From assembly GCA_022566715.1 (NCBI GenBank), contig JADFIH010000010.1:1-32362 (forward strand): a stretch of 32,362 nt of DNA, written 5' to 3'. The DNA is from Pseudomonadota bacterium (lineage in GTDB: Bacteria; Pseudomonadota; Alphaproteobacteria; SHVP01). The position numbers were made by a program, and so were the translations under genes. Positions 15,020-26,326 of the stretch are shown here, in pieces. The notes beneath the pieces are model-generated. The model saw only the letters and a list, made by a program, of their open reading frames with translations. It was not told where the DNA came from and searched no databases. Positions within the stretch are counted from its first letter, which is position 1; every line of letters begins with the position of its first letter.

Positions 15020-16597
15020 CTAACCGAAATGCAGGGACTTCGCCTCGTTCACCTGCGGCAAGGCCCGGATCTTCGCCAAGACCCGGTCGCTCAGGGCCCC
15101 ATCGAGGCTGACCAGGGCCAGCGCCTTACCGCCCCGTTCCTTGCGGCCGAGATGGAAGGTCGCGATGTTGACGCCGGCTTCACCCAAGGTACCGCCCAGT
15201 TGGCCGATGAAGCCCGGGACGTCCTCGTTCGACGTGTAGAGCATGTCGCCGCGCAGCTCGGCCTCGATGCTGATGCCGTTGAGCTCCACGAGCCGTGGGC
15301 GGCTGTCGGCGAAAAGGGTGCCCGAGACGCATTGCTCACCGGAGCCGCCCGCGACGGTCAGCCGCAGAAGGGTCTGGTAATCCGCGCAGCGTTCGTTCGT
15401 GGCCTCGGTCACGTCGATCCCGCGCTCCTTCGCCACCACGGGGGCATTCACCATGTTGACCGACTCCATCAGCGGCGACAGCAGCCCTTCGAGAACGATC
15501 GCCGTCAGGGGCCGCGTGTTGAGGGTCGCGACATGGCCCTCATAATCGATGCGCACCGAGGTGAAGCTGTCGGCGACTTGGCCCAGGAAGCTGCCCACCT
15601 GTTCGGCGAGTTGCATATACGGCTTGAGCTTCGGCGCATCCTCGGCGCTGACCGACGGCATGTTCAGTGCGTTGGTCACGGCGCCCAGGGTCAGAAAGTC
15701 CGACATCTGCTCAGCCACCTGGATCGCCACGTTCTCTTGCGCTTCGGTCGTGCTGGCCCCCAGGTGCGGTGTCGCCACCACCTGTTCCAGCCCGAACAGG
15801 ACGTTGTCCTTCGCCGGTTCCTCGGAAAAGACGTCCATCGCCGCACCGGCGACCTGCCCGGATTCGAGGGCCGCCCGCAAGTCTTCTTCGATCACCAAGC
15901 CGCCTCGCGCGCAATTCACGATGTAGACGCCGCGTTTCATTTTGGCCAAGGCCGCCGCATCGATGATGCCGCGGGTCGCGTCGGTCATCGGGGTGTGCAG
16001 CGTCACGAAGTCGGCGCGCGCAAAGAGATCGTCGAGTTCGACCTTTTCCACGCCAAGGTCGGCGGCGCGTTCGGGCGACAAATACGGATCGTAGGCGATG
16101 ACGCGCATCTTCAGACCCTGCGCCCGGTCGGCGACGATGGAGCCGATGTTTCCGGCACCGATAATGCCGAGAACCTTGCCGTAGACCTCTGAACCCATGA
16201 AGCGCGACTTCTCCCACTTACCGGCGTGGGTCGAGGCGTTGGCCGCCGGGATTCGCCGGACCACGGCCAAAAGCATGGCGATCGCATGTTCCGCCGTGGT
16301 GATGGAGTTGCCGAACGGCGTGTTCATGACGGCGATCCCGCGCGCCGTGGCCGCCGGTAGATTCACGTTGTCGACGCCGATGCCGGCGCGGCCGATCACC
16401 TTGAGGTTCTTGGCCGCGTCGAGAACTTCGACCGTCACCTTGGTCGCCGAGCGAATGGCGAGGCCGTCGTAGCCGCCGATGCAGGCGATCAGCTCCTCGG
16501 GGCTCATACCGGGTTTTTCGTCGGCTTGCACGCCGCGCGCCTCGAAGATGGCGGCGGCGGCGGGGCTGAGCTTGTCGGAAATCAGAACTTTGGGCAT
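15020..16597 (-). CDS. serA: D-3-phosphoglycerate dehydrogenase (long form)
   Basis: Oxidises 3-phosphoglycerate to 3-phosphohydroxypyruvate, the first step of serine synthesis. I use ATG 16597 (MPKVLISDKLSPAAAAIFEA), giving 525 residues. The 104 codons the track adds upstream are out-of-character Arg/Gly-rich sequence, and GAGGACGC precedes this ATG. Domain order is substrate-binding, NAD Rossmann (GIIGAGNIGSIVADRA, about 143-158), catalytic VNCARGGLV and HLGAST, then the ASB domain and a C-terminal ACT domain (VPGFIGQLGGTLGEAGVNIA) for allosteric control. It follows serC by 62 bases. Confidence 0.97.
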   Translation of the reverse strand: MPKVLISDKLSPAAAAIFEARGVQADEKPGMSPEELIACIGGYDGLAIRSATKVTVEVLDAAKNLKVIGRAGIGVDNVNLPAATARGIAVMNTPFGNSITTAEHAIAMLLAVVRRIPAANASTHAGKWEKSRFMGSEVYGKVLGIIGAGNIGSIVADRAQGLKMRVIAYDPYLSPERAADLGVEKVELDDLFARADFVTLHTPMTDATRGIIDAAALAKMKRGVYIVNCARGGLVIEEDLRAALESGQVAGAAMDVFSEEPAKDNVLFGLEQVVATPHLGASTTEAQENVAIQVAEQMSDFLTLGAVTNALNMPSVSAEDAPKLKPYMQLAEQVGSFLGQVADSFTSVRIDYEGHVATLNTRPLTAIVLEGLLSPLMESVNMVNAPVVAKERGIDVTEATNERCADYQTLLRLTVAGGSGEQCVSGTLFADSRPRLVELNGISIEAELRGDMLYTSNEDVPGFIGQLGGTLGEAGVNIATFHLGRKERGGKALALVSLDGALSDRVLAKIRALPQVNEAKSLHFG

Positions 16598-16659
16598 TGC
16601 GCGTCCTCGTCCCTCAGTGGGAGAAATAGGGGTTGAATGTCTTTCGCCGGCGGGGTGGT

Positions 16660-17835
16660 TTAAGCGGCCGCCGCCACGGTCTTCTTCACTTCGGCGTAGG
16701 CCCAGTCGAGCCAGGGCGTCAGCGCGCGAAGGTCGGAGGTCTGCACCGTTGCGCCCGCCCAGATGCGAAGACCCGGCGGCGCATCGCGGTAAGCGCCGAC
16801 ATCGAAGGCCGCGCCCTCCTGTTCCAGCAGGGCGGCGATCCGCTTCGCCGCATCGGCCCGCGCCGTTTCGCCGAGCGCCGCAAACCAGGGATCGACGATC
16901 TTGAGACACACCGAAGTGCTCGACCGGGTAGCCTTATCCTCGGCGAGAAACGAAACCCACGGGGTCTCGTCCACCCATGTTTCGAGCACGGCCAAGTTCG
17001 CTTCGCTGCGCCCGGTGAGACTGGTGAGACCGCCCTCCCCCTCGGCCCAGCGCAGCGAATCGAGAGCGTCCTCGACGCACAGCATGGAGGGGGTGTTGAT
17101 GGTCTCGCCCTTGAAAATCCCCTCGATCAGCTTGCCGCCCTTTGTCAGGCGGAAGATCTTGGGCAGGGGCCAGGAGGGCTGATAGCTCTCCAAGCGTTCG
17201 ACGGCCCGTGGGCTCAGGATAAGCATCCCGTGCTGGGCCTCGCCGCCCAGCACCTTTTGCCAGGAGTAGGTGACCACGTCGAGCCGATCCCAGGGCAGGT
17301 CCATGGCGAAGACGGCGGAGGTCGCATCGCAAATCGTGAGACCCTGACGGTCCGCGGCGATCCAATCGCCGTTCGGCACACGCACACCCGAGGTCGTGCC
17401 GTTCCAGGCGAATACCACATCGCGCGTGAAATCGACCTGCGAAAGGTCGGGCAGCGCGCCATAGTCGGCCTTAAGGACACGCACGTCCTCGAGCTTCAAC
17501 TGCTTGGTCACGTCGGTGACCCAGCCCGAGCCGAAGCTTTCCCAGGCCAGCACATCGACGCCGCGCGGGCCGAGCAACGACCACAGGGCCATCTCCACGG
17601 CGCCCGTGTCCGAGGCGGGAACGATGGCGATGCGGTAATCCGCCGGCACGCCGAGGATGGCGCGGCTGCGCTCGATGACCTCGGCGAGCTTGGCCTTGCC
17701 GGCTTTGGAGCGGTGCGACCGGCCGAGGCACGCATCGGCCAGCACGCCGGGCGACCAGCCGGGCCGTTTCGCGCAGGGACCTGATGAAAAATGGGGGTTT
17801 TGCGGCCTGACGGCCGGTCGGGAAGCGTTGCTCAT
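16660..17835 (-). CDS. serC: Phosphoserine aminotransferase
   Basis: PLP enzyme converting 3-phosphohydroxypyruvate and glutamate to phosphoserine, the second step of serine synthesis. ATG 17835 ([20 protein letters not shown]) is preceded at 8 bases by GGAAGGAA, a strong ribosome site, so the track's 43-codon extension is rejected. The product is 391 residues, typical of the alphaproteobacterial/archaeal-type SerC. The PLP lysine is in [33 protein letters not shown] precedes it. serC-serA is a conserved pair. serB is not present here. Confidence 0.95.
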   Translation of the reverse strand: MSNASRPAVRPQNPHFSSGPCAKRPGWSPGVLADACLGRSHRSKAGKAKLAEVIERSRAILGVPADYRIAIVPASDTGAVEMALWSLLGPRGVDVLAWESFGSGWVTDVTKQLKLEDVRVLKADYGALPDLSQVDFTRDVVFAWNGTTSGVRVPNGDWIAADRQGLTICDATSAVFAMDLPWDRLDVVTYSWQKVLGGEAQHGMLILSPRAVERLESYQPSWPLPKIFRLTKGGKLIEGIFKGETINTPSMLCVEDALDSLRWAEGEGGLTSLTGRSEANLAVLETWVDETPWVSFLAEDKATRSSTSVCLKIVDPWFAALGETARADAAKRIAALLEQEGAAFDVGAYRDAPPGLRIWAGATVQTSDLRALTPWLDWAYAEVKKTVAAAA

Positions 17836-18323
17836 GTGCCTATTCCTTCCAGAATAGTTGCGGCCCGTTGGGGGGCCGTGACCCGCGGCGGATACTAGGG
17901 AGGGAAGCCCGGCTGTCAACGGACCAAAAGCCGCATTGCGGCGCGGCGGGCCCCAGAGCAGCATCCGTTCCGGTCGAATCGCCTTCAGCGATCGCGGAAC
18001 GGATGCTGCTCTAGCATCTTGAAAAATAGAGCAATTTTATCCGAAGTGATCGAACCGCCCCGCTTCGATCAATTCGGATATTGCTCTAGGACGGTGCGAA
18101 TCCGCGCGGAGATGGCGGCGTTACCCCATTTGCCCCACCGGGGGCCGTGCGCGTTTCCAGAGTCGTTCCGACTTGGCCGGAACGACTCTAGTTTTTGTCG
18201 CTCACGGCTGCAGACCTACGGTCCGCGCCTGCGCGGGCGCGCCGGACAACCGGCGGGCCGCCTCGCGGCCTTGGGCGATTCCATCCAGCAGCCTGGAGCG
18301 ATTCCAGATGAACTGGAGACGCG
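17836..18323. other. 488-bp intergenic region made mostly of palindromic repeats
   Basis: No gene is supported here. From right to left relative to serC it holds the serC leader and ribosome site (17836-17950), a double-hairpin repeat (17953-18090), about 65 bases with no visible structure, and copy B of the stop-codon-anchored repeat (18157-18328), which runs up to the thiD stop. Confidence 0.8.
17953..18090 (+). repeat. Double-hairpin dispersed repeat, copy 1
   Basis: Hairpin 1 has perfect 18-bp arms AGAGCAGCATCCGTTCCG (17955-17972) and 17995-18012, with an inner ATCGC/GCGAT stem. A CTAGCATCTTGAAAAA linker follows. Hairpin 2 has ~25-bp arms (18027-18053 and 18064-18088) with a two-base bulge and one mismatch. 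A degenerate second copy is at 25230-25370. The unit looks like a REP/MITE-type intergenic element. No ORF of its own is present. Confidence 0.85.
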
Positions 18324-18328
18324 CTAGG
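18157..18328 (-). repeat. Dispersed 3' repeat family, copy B (after thiD)
   Basis: On the minus strand it begins at the thiD stop (TCCTAGCGCG) and ends in the hairpin 18157-18191 (AGAGTCGTTCCG/CGGAACGACTCT). It aligns with copy A (7879-8068) over its whole length, apart from a 3-base indel and a variable segment. Shared blocks include GGCTGCTGG, GGCGGCCCGCCGGTT and CGGCGCGCCCGCGCAGGCGC. Confidence 0.85.
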
Positions 18329-19121
18329 AATCGCCTATCGTATGCGCATGGTTGAGCGGGCCGTGGCCGGCCCCAAACCCGGGCGCGCTTTTAATGGCTT
18401 CGAAAACGTAGGCCCGCGCGCGCATGATCGCGGCCTCCAGTTCCATGTCCTGCGCGATCCCGGTTGCGATCGCCGAAGCCAGCGTGCATCCCGTACCGTG
18501 CGTGTGCCGCGTCTGTATACGCGGCGATTCGAACTCCTTTACGCCGTGGGTGTGCGCGAACACGTCGACGACCGTATCGCCGGGCATATGGCCGCCCTTG
18601 AGCAGCACATTCTTTGGCCCCAAGGTGAGCAGCATTGCCGCGGCGTCGGTCATGTCGTCCCGCGTGGCGATGGTCATGCCCGTTAGAAGCTCGGCTTCGG
18701 GCACGTTCGGCGTAAGAACCGTGGCGTGGACGAGAAGGCGCCGCCTCAAGGCCTGGCGCGCTTCGGCATCGAGCAAGGGATCGCCGCTCTTCGCCGCCAT
18801 GACGGGATCGAGAACCAGGGGCATGCCGCCGCCCTTCGCCTCGTAGACGTCGGCGACGGCGTCCACGATTTCGGCGTTGTGCAGCATGCCGGTCTTGAGG
18901 CAGTCGGCGCCGATGTCGTCGAGTACGGCATCGATCTGCTGGACCACGAAGGACGCGGCGACCTCGCTCACGCCGTGAATCCCTTGGGTATCCTGGGCGG
19001 TGAGCGCCGTGATCGCCGTCGCCGCGTAACCGTTGAGCGCCGTCACGGTTTTGATGTCAGCCTGGATACCGGCGCCGCCGCCGGAATCCGACCCGGCGAC
19101 GATCAATACGCGCCCTTTCAT
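18324..19121 (-). CDS. thiD: Hydroxymethylpyrimidine (phosphate) kinase
   Basis: Phosphorylates HMP and HMP-P to HMP-PP for thiamine synthesis. 265 residues, the family norm, ribokinase-like fold. Landmarks are LIVAGSDSGGGAGIQADIKT at the N-terminus, LVLDPVMAAKSGDPLL, TPNVPEAELLTG, NVLLKGGHM and the catalytic THGTGCTLASAIATGIA. No TPP riboswitch is visible upstream, and no other thiamine gene is adjacent. Instead it follows glmM. The last codon and TAG stop coincide with the start of a dispersed 3' repeat. Confidence 0.95.
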   Translation of the reverse strand: MKGRVLIVAGSDSGGGAGIQADIKTVTALNGYAATAITALTAQDTQGIHGVSEVAASFVVQQIDAVLDDIGADCLKTGMLHNAEIVDAVADVYEAKGGGMPLVLDPVMAAKSGDPLLDAEARQALRRRLLVHATVLTPNVPEAELLTGMTIATRDDMTDAAAMLLTLGPKNVLLKGGHMPGDTVVDVFAHTHGVKEFESPRIQTRHTHGTGCTLASAIATGIAQDMELEAAIMRARAYVFEAIKSAPGFGAGHGPLNHAHTIGDS

Positions 19122-19143
19122 GACGACCCTACCGGGGCCTCCC

Positions 19144-19188
19144 CTTCGACAGGCTCAGGGTGAGGCCCTCATGCTGAGTTTGTCGAAG
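19144..19188 (+). repeat. Hairpin repeat (CTTCGACA...TGTCGAAG) between glmM and thiD
   Basis: CTTCGACAGGCTCAGGGTGAG (19144-19164) pairs with 19168-19188 over 21 bases with four mismatches and a 3-base loop. This CTTCGACAxGCTCAG palindrome is familiar as a scattered intergenic repeat in many bacterial genomes. It might attenuate transcription between glmM and thiD. Confidence 0.8.
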
Positions 19189-19228
19189 CATGAAGCACAT
19201 AAACGTCGTCACTGTTTTGCTGGCTGGC

Positions 19229-20581
19229 TTAGCTTTGCCGCGCGGCCTGTTCCAACGCGCCGACGATGTTGTCGACGACTTCGCCGACCAGAGCCTCGTC
19301 GCGCCCCTCCGCCATGACGCGGATGACGGGCTCGGTTCCCGACTTACGAATCAGCAGACGGCCCCCTTCGCCAAGACGGGCCGTTCCGTCGTCGATGGCC
19401 TGGCGCACCCTCGAATCCTCGAGCGGCGCCCCGTTCACGCAGCGCACGTTCCGCAGGGTCTGCGGCACCGGATCGAAGGTCCGCCCGACTTCGCTGGCGG
19501 GCCGCTTTTCCTCGACAAGAACGGCGAGCACCTGAAGCGCCGCGATCAGTCCGTCGCCCGTCGTCGCGAAGTCGGACATGATGATGTGGCCCGATTGCTC
19601 GCCGCCGAGGTTGTAGCCGTTGCGGCGCATGTGTTCGACCACATAACGGTCGCCCACAGCGACGCGATGCAGCGAAAGCCCGATTCCCGACAGGTATTCC
19701 TGAAGACCGAGATTGGACATGACGGTCCCGATGACGCCGCCACCCCGCAGGCGGCCGGATTTCTTCCACCGCGTGGCGATCATCCCCATCAGCTGATCGC
19801 CGTCCAACAGGGCGCCGAGCTCATCCACGATGACCAACCGGTCCGCGTCTCCGTCCAGCGCGATCCCTATGTCGGCGGATTGGTCGACGACGGCATCGCG
19901 TATGGTTTGCGGCGAGGTCGAGCCGCACCCCTCATTGATGTTGAAGCCGTCCGGCGAGACGCCGATCGGCACCACCTCGGCGCCGAGTTCCCATAGCACC
20001 GTCGGCGCCACCTTATAGGCCGCGCCATTGGCGCAATCGATAACGACCTTCAGGCCGTCAAGGCTGGCGCCGCGGGGAAAGGTACTCTTGACGTATTCGA
20101 TGTAACGGCCCTCGGAGTCCGTCAGGCGCTGCGCACGTCCAAGTTTGTCCGGCGGCGCAAGATCGTCCTGCGCGCCCGCCGCCATGCGGTTCTCGATGGA
20201 AAGCTCGACCGCGTCCGACAGCTTGTACCCGTCCGGACCGAACAGTTTGATGCCGTTGTCCTGGTAGGGATTGTGCGAGGCGGAAATGACCACCCCCAGA
20301 TCCGCCCGCAGACTTCGCGTCAACATGGCGACCGCGGGCGTCGGCAAGGGGCCGACCAATATGACGTCCATGCCGACCGAGATGAATCCGGCCGTCAGGG
20401 CGGGCTCGAGCAAATAGCCGGAAAGACGGGTGTCCTTGCCGATCACCGCCCGGTGGCGGTGCTCCCCGCGGTAAAACTCGGCGCCCGCGGCCATGCCGAC
20501 GCGCAGCGCGGTTTCCGCCGTCATCGGTTCGGCATTTGCCTTGCCGCGAATTCCGTCGGTTCCAAAGAGGTGTCGTGTCAT
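19229..20581 (-). CDS. glmM: Phosphoglucosamine mutase
   Basis: Interconverts glucosamine-6-phosphate and glucosamine-1-phosphate for peptidoglycan and LPS precursors. ATG 20581 ([20 protein letters not shown]) gives 450 residues, the family length. The 67-codon upstream extension in the track overlaps folP and is rejected. The phosphoserine is S102 in [15 protein letters not shown]. The metal loop is [13 protein letters not shown]. The sugar-binding loop is [12 protein letters not shown]. The phosphate-binding loop is [15 protein letters not shown]. It starts 19 bases after folP, in the ftsH-folP-glmM order conserved across proteobacteria. Confidence 0.97.
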   Translation of the reverse strand: MTRHLFGTDGIRGKANAEPMTAETALRVGMAAGAEFYRGEHRHRAVIGKDTRLSGYLLEPALTAGFISVGMDVILVGPLPTPAVAMLTRSLRADLGVVISASHNPYQDNGIKLFGPDGYKLSDAVELSIENRMAAGAQDDLAPPDKLGRAQRLTDSEGRYIEYVKSTFPRGASLDGLKVVIDCANGAAYKVAPTVLWELGAEVVPIGVSPDGFNINEGCGSTSPQTIRDAVVDQSADIGIALDGDADRLVIVDELGALLDGDQLMGMIATRWKKSGRLRGGGVIGTVMSNLGLQEYLSGIGLSLHRVAVGDRYVVEHMRRNGYNLGGEQSGHIIMSDFATTGDGLIAALQVLAVLVEEKRPASEVGRTFDPVPQTLRNVRCVNGAPLEDSRVRQAIDDGTARLGEGGRLLIRKSGTEPVIRVMAEGRDEALVGEVVDNIVGALEQAARQS

Positions 20582-20600
20582 GGGCGTTAGGCGGGCAATT

Positions 20601-21695
20601 CTAAGCGCCTTTGTCCGCGCCGGATAGTCTCGACAAAACCCCAAATGCGCGGTGGGTATCCGCGACATCGTGGACGCGCAAGATCTGCACGCCTTGCGAT
20701 CCGGCCCACAGCGCGCCGGCAAGGGACTCCGGCAGGCGTTGCGCGGGATCGTACCGGCGGCCCAGCTTGCGCGAGACGCCAATCAGAAGCGGACAGCCCA
20801 GGCCGTGAAACAGCGCGGCTTGGCGTAGAAGTTCCAGGTTTTGTGCGGCGCTCTTCCCAAAGCCCACGCCCGGGTCGATGATGAGCCGCCGTTCGTCGAT
20901 CCCGGCCGACCGGCAGGCCGCGATACGCTCTCGAAGATCGTCGTAGACCGCAAGAACCGCCTCATTTGGGGCAAGCCCCGCGCCCCGCTCATCCGTAAAC
21001 CCATGCGTCAGGACAATATGCGCGCCGCTGGCGGCGGCGGTTTCAATGCTGCCCGATTCTCCCGTCAACGCCGTCACATCGTTGATGATGGTGGCGCCGG
21101 CCGCGGCCGCCCTGCCCATCACCTCGGCATGGCGCGTATCGATGGAGAGCGGGCGCAACCCGCGCAAGCCCTCGATAACCGGCAGGACGCGGACCAATTC
21201 CTCGGCGGCCGGCACCGCGGCGGCGCCCGGCCGGCTCGATTCACCGCCGATATCGAGGATATCCGCCCCGGCATCGGCAAGGGCGCGGCCATGGGCGACC
21301 GCCGCCGAAGGGCCGGCAAATCGCCCGCCATCGGAAAACGAGTCGGGAGTGACGTTGACGACGCCCATGAGCAACGGACGCTCGAACGACAAGCCCTGGA
21401 TCGGTGAGCGCGGCGCCGTCAGAGCGTCCAGAACCGCCGAAATCTTCCCGCCCGCATGGCCGCCGGCGAGTGTGGCGGCGGACACGGGGTAGACGGCCTG
21501 ACCGCCAGAGGGTTCGCGCAGGATGATTTCGCACAGGGTGAAGGCGCGCGGACCCCCGGCAAGGGGCAGCGCCACGCCATCCTCGATCGCGCGGGCCGCG
21601 GTGGCGCCGTCCAAAAGGCCCGCCGGGCGAATATAGGGCGCTCCGGTCAACGAAAGACCCCGCGCAAAGGCAGGGTCCTGCAAATCAGTCAGCAA
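20601..21695 (-). CDS. folP: Dihydropteroate synthase with N-terminal extension
   Basis: Condenses pterin pyrophosphate with p-aminobenzoate in folate synthesis and is the sulfonamide target. The core starts at about residue 105 with [16 protein letters not shown], then [53 protein letters not shown] and IGVSRK. The ~100-residue N-terminal extension ([11 protein letters not shown]...) is common in alphaproteobacterial FolP. The first codon at 21695 is TTG, and no ATG or GTG is available before the core, so a TTG start is the best choice. The stop lies 19 bases before glmM. Confidence 0.93.
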   Translation of the reverse strand: MLTDLQDPAFARGLSLTGAPYIRPAGLLDGATAARAIEDGVALPLAGGPRAFTLCEIILREPSGGQAVYPVSAATLAGGHAGGKISAVLDALTAPRSPIQGLSFERPLLMGVVNVTPDSFSDGGRFAGPSAAVAHGRALADAGADILDIGGESSRPGAAAVPAAEELVRVLPVIEGLRGLRPLSIDTRHAEVMGRAAAAGATIINDVTALTGESGSIETAAASGAHIVLTHGFTDERGAGLAPNEAVLAVYDDLRERIAACRSAGIDERRLIIDPGVGFGKSAAQNLELLRQAALFHGLGCPLLIGVSRKLGRRYDPAQRLPESLAGALWAGSQGVQILRVHDVADTHRAFGVLSRLSGADKGA

Positions 21696-21757
21696 AGCCG
21701 CGATCCCGCTAGTGGTTCAACTCTGACATTCCGATTCCTCGATGTCAGCCCGCGGCG

Positions 21758-23707
<1,950 letters not shown>

Positions 23708-23793
23708 CCCGAAAAGACCCTCTCTTGCACCGCCGCCCGCACTTGATTGTTCGCAAAGGCCCCCTCCCGGCCGCCCGAGGAGCCGCGCCCCGA

Positions 23794-23837
23794 CACCTTA
23801 TTAGCTCCGGCACCTTATTGGGCCCCAACACCTTATT
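23794..23837 (-). repeat. Three spaced CACCTTATT repeats between tilS and ftsH
   Basis: CACCTTATT occurs at 23794-23802, 23811-23819 and 23829-23837, with 17-18 base periodicity. On the coding (minus) strand each copy reads AATAAGGTG, with an AAGGTG that resembles a Shine-Dalgarno core. The first copy overlaps the tilS TAA stop. Confidence 0.75.
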
Positions 23838-25134
23838 AGATAGTGCCGACGCGCGCCCTGGCAACAGTAAAGTAGGGTGGCACAAAAGGTTGAAGGGGTT
23901 GGAAAGAAGCCAAAAATTTGGCCCCGTCCACGGTTTGGTAACCTATGTGAGGCGCCGCCAAAAGCCGGTCGCCGCACCATAGGGCCGGCAGGACGAACCG
24001 CGCTGGACCCGGAATGGCCGGTTTCCGCGTCAGATGGCCCTTCGCCACGATCAGGTCCCAGCCCCGGCGCCCCAGGGCCTGGACGTGCATCCCACATCTC
24101 GAGCCCTCGTCCACCATCGCCACATCGATCGCAAATCGCCCATCCCACAACGCGGTTGGGCTAGGCCGGCCAGGGCGCACGGCCAGCGCGGGTAAGGTTC
24201 CGCGCGCTTCGCGGCACACCAGAACCCGCCCGCCCCGGGGCGTCAGCAGGCATCCCCCGAGTGTCGTCCGCCGCGGAGCCTCTCCGGCGAGCGTCCCGTA
24301 AATCCGGGCCAGGCCCCGCCGCCGCGGTGGGTAGGCTCGGCCACCGATGCAAGTCACCGTCCGCGACAGCATGCGCAGGGCCAAGCCACGGGGAGCACGG
24401 CGCAGCCCCTCGAGGTCGAGCCAGGCGTACCCGGCCGGGTGAAGAACCGCGTAGCGGGCGAGCCATTCGTTCGTGAGCGCTTCGTCGAAGGCGCGGATCG
24501 CCCCGATGCGCGCCGCGATGCCGGCCAGTTCGCCCGTATCCCAGGCCCCACCTTCCAGCGCGGCGCGAACGCGCACGCGGGCAAAGCGCGGATCGCGGTT
24601 ACTGGGATCCTCGATCCAAGCCTGTCCCCGCAACCTTAGGGTCGCCCGGAGCCGCGCCCGGCCCAGGCCGAGCAAGGGACGCAGCAGCCGCGGCGTGTCC
24701 GTGTCCGTCAGCGCCGCCATCCCCGCCAAGCCATCGAAGCCGCTGGCCCGTCCCGCCCTCATCAGCAGGGTCTCCGCCTGGTCATCTTCATGGTGCGCGA
24801 CCAACAGGTGGAGAACCGCGTGCCCTCGGCACCAATCACGGAGCAGGCCATAGCGCGCCTCCCGCGCCTTTGCTTGTACGCCACGCAGGGGTTTCTCGCC
24901 GCGCCACGGAAGCACACGATGTTCGATACCCCGCGCGCGCAGCCAATCGCCGACCCGGGCCGCTTCATCGGCCGAGCCGGCGCGCAGGCCGTGATCGACC
25001 GTCAGGGCCGTGACCGCGCCGCCGCGCGCCACGGCCCATTCCTGGGCACTCAGGCACAGGGCAAGACTGTCGGCGCCGCCAGACACGGCGACGGCGAGCG
25101 CCGGTGACGCCTCGAAGGGGCCAAGGGGCGCCAT
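23836..25134 (-). CDS. tilS: tRNA(Ile)-lysidine synthase
   Basis: Adds lysine to C34 of tRNA-Ile(CAU) so that it decodes AUA. ATG 25134 (MAPLGPFEASPALAVAVSGG) gives 432 residues. The PP-loop SGGADSLALCLSAQEW follows at residue 18, the usual distance. The track's 71-codon extension runs through a dispersed repeat (25230-25370) and is not family-like. A short extension through IGAAEFSAL looks native, but no ATG, GTG or TTG was found there, so an ATT-type start is a minor alternative. Other landmarks are LTVDHGLRAGSADEA, HHEDDQAETLLMR and RLLRPLLGLGRARLR. It sits between cpoB and ftsH. Confidence 0.9.
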   Translation of the reverse strand: MAPLGPFEASPALAVAVSGGADSLALCLSAQEWAVARGGAVTALTVDHGLRAGSADEAARVGDWLRARGIEHRVLPWRGEKPLRGVQAKAREARYGLLRDWCRGHAVLHLLVAHHEDDQAETLLMRAGRASGFDGLAGMAALTDTDTPRLLRPLLGLGRARLRATLRLRGQAWIEDPSNRDPRFARVRVRAALEGGAWDTGELAGIAARIGAIRAFDEALTNEWLARYAVLHPAGYAWLDLEGLRRAPRGLALRMLSRTVTCIGGRAYPPRRRGLARIYGTLAGEAPRRTTLGGCLLTPRGGRVLVCREARGTLPALAVRPGRPSPTALWDGRFAIDVAMVDEGSRCGMHVQALGRRGWDLIVAKGHLTRKPAIPGPARFVLPALWCGDRLLAAPHIGYQTVDGAKFLASFQPLQPFVPPYFTVARARVGTI

Positions 25135-25229
25135 CAGGGCGGAAAACTCCGCCGCCCCAATGGCTTGGCACGTTACCGGTGAAGCGGCGAGGGTCCCACG
25201 CGGGCCTGAAGAGCCCGAACTCCGGGACG

Positions 25230-25370
25230 GCCTGGAGCGGCGTCCGTTCAGGAGGGATCGCTTTTGACGGTCACCGGACGGATGAAGCTGCGCTAGCATC
25301 TTGAAGAGGTGAGCAATATCCGAAGCGAATGAGCCGCGCCAGTTCAATCACGCGGGCACTTCGGAACTTA
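25230..25370 (+). repeat. Double-hairpin dispersed repeat, copy 2 (degenerate)
   Basis: GAGCGGCGTCCGTTC ... GGACGGATGAAGCTGCGCTAG and the linker CTAGCATCTTGAAGAGGTGAG match 17953-18045. AGCAATATCCGAAG then corresponds to hairpin 2 of that copy, with a worn right half (CACTTCGGAA). It lies between cpoB (stop 25388) and tilS, and it accounts for the spurious N-terminal extension of the tilS ORF. Confidence 0.78.
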
Positions 25371-25387
25371 CCCGGGCCGCGGCCGGT

Positions 25388-26326
25388 TCAGCAATTGAGG
25401 CGCGCTTGCTCTTGATTCGCGCGGCGTATGAGGTTTTCGTCTGCATCTTCGAAGCGCAACAATAGTTCCGCGAAGGTCGCACAGGCATCCGATTTCTGAT
25501 CCAGGGCGCCGAGCGACATCCCCAGCTTCAGAAGATTGTCCGGGGCCTTACTGCCCTCGGGGAACTTTTGATATCCCTCGATGAAGGCGCTGGCGGCTTC
25601 GGAAAAGTTCCGCCGGACATAAAATGTCTCGCCCAACCAATATTGGGCGTTCCCGGCCAGGTCATGGTCCCCGTGCTCGGCGAGAAACTCGGTGAACGCC
25701 GCCTCGGCGGCATCGTAGTTGAGCCTGGTGAGTAACGCCCGGGCAAAGGCATAGCGCTCCTCCGGCGTGCCGTCGGGCAAAACGCCGCCGGTGTCCTCGG
25801 TCTCGATCACGGTTTCCGGTGCGGCGGTAGGAGTCTGAGTCCCGGCCGTTGGTGCGGCGGCGGCGGGCGCGGGCGATCCCCCTGTCCCGGCGCCAAGCGC
25901 ATTCAGGCTTTGTTCAATTCGCGACAGGCGAAAGTCGATGTCACCGACCAGCTTGTCGAACCGGTTCTCAAGGACGTCCACCTGGCGCCCGATCAACTCC
26001 ACGGCGGCCGTCAGTTCAGCCATGGCCCCTTCTATCTCGCTCACGCGCACCTCGCTGGCGCCGCTCCCACGCCGCGGCGCGTCGCCGGATGCGCTCAATG
26101 ACCGGCCGCCACCCAGGCTAAACACTTCGCGCTGAACGTCCTGCATGGCGGATTCGATGCTTTGGAGGCGCCGGGTCAGCTCGCGCAACTCCGCGTTCTG
26201 CGCCCAAGCGGGCCGCATGAGTGGACCCACGACGAGGATCAGCACAAATAGTGGAAGCAAAAGGGTGAGGAAGCGCCAACCATCCCGGGGAGGGCGGACG
26301 GAAGCAAAGCGTTGGGGAAGTGTCAT
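25388..26326 (-). CDS. cpoB: Tol-Pal system protein CpoB (YbgF)
   Basis: Periplasmic protein that links Tol-Pal with peptidoglycan synthases at the division site in studied bacteria. 312 residues. The signal segment is at about 18-42 (FLTLLLPLFVLILVVGPLMRPAWA, cleavage near AWA-QN). A coiled coil follows (LRELTRRLQSIESAMQDVQREVF and a second at about 100-145). After an Ala/Thr/Pro-rich linker come C-terminal TPR-like repeats (ERYAFARALLTRLNYDAAEAAFTEFLAEHGDHDLAGNAQYWLGETFY). It is the last gene of the tol-pal cluster, 204 bases after pal. Confidence 0.94.
   Translation of the reverse strand: MTLPQRFASVRPPRDGWRFLTLLLPLFVLILVVGPLMRPAWAQNAELRELTRRLQSIESAMQDVQREVFSLGGGRSLSASGDAPRRGSGASEVRVSEIEGAMAELTAAVELIGRQVDVLENRFDKLVGDIDFRLSRIEQSLNALGAGTGGSPAPAAAAPTAGTQTPTAAPETVIETEDTGGVLPDGTPEERYAFARALLTRLNYDAAEAAFTEFLAEHGDHDLAGNAQYWLGETFYVRRNFSEAASAFIEGYQKFPEGSKAPDNLLKLGMSLGALDQKSDACATFAELLLRFEDADENLIRRANQEQARLNC

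Noticed and set aside
16598-16909. N-terminal 104-codon extension of serA
   Set aside because: It is not family-like and overlaps the end of serC. A good ribosome site precedes ATG 16597.
19122-19228. TPP riboswitch upstream of thiD
   Set aside because: No TPP-box core is visible. The structure present is a scattered CTTCGACA palindrome.
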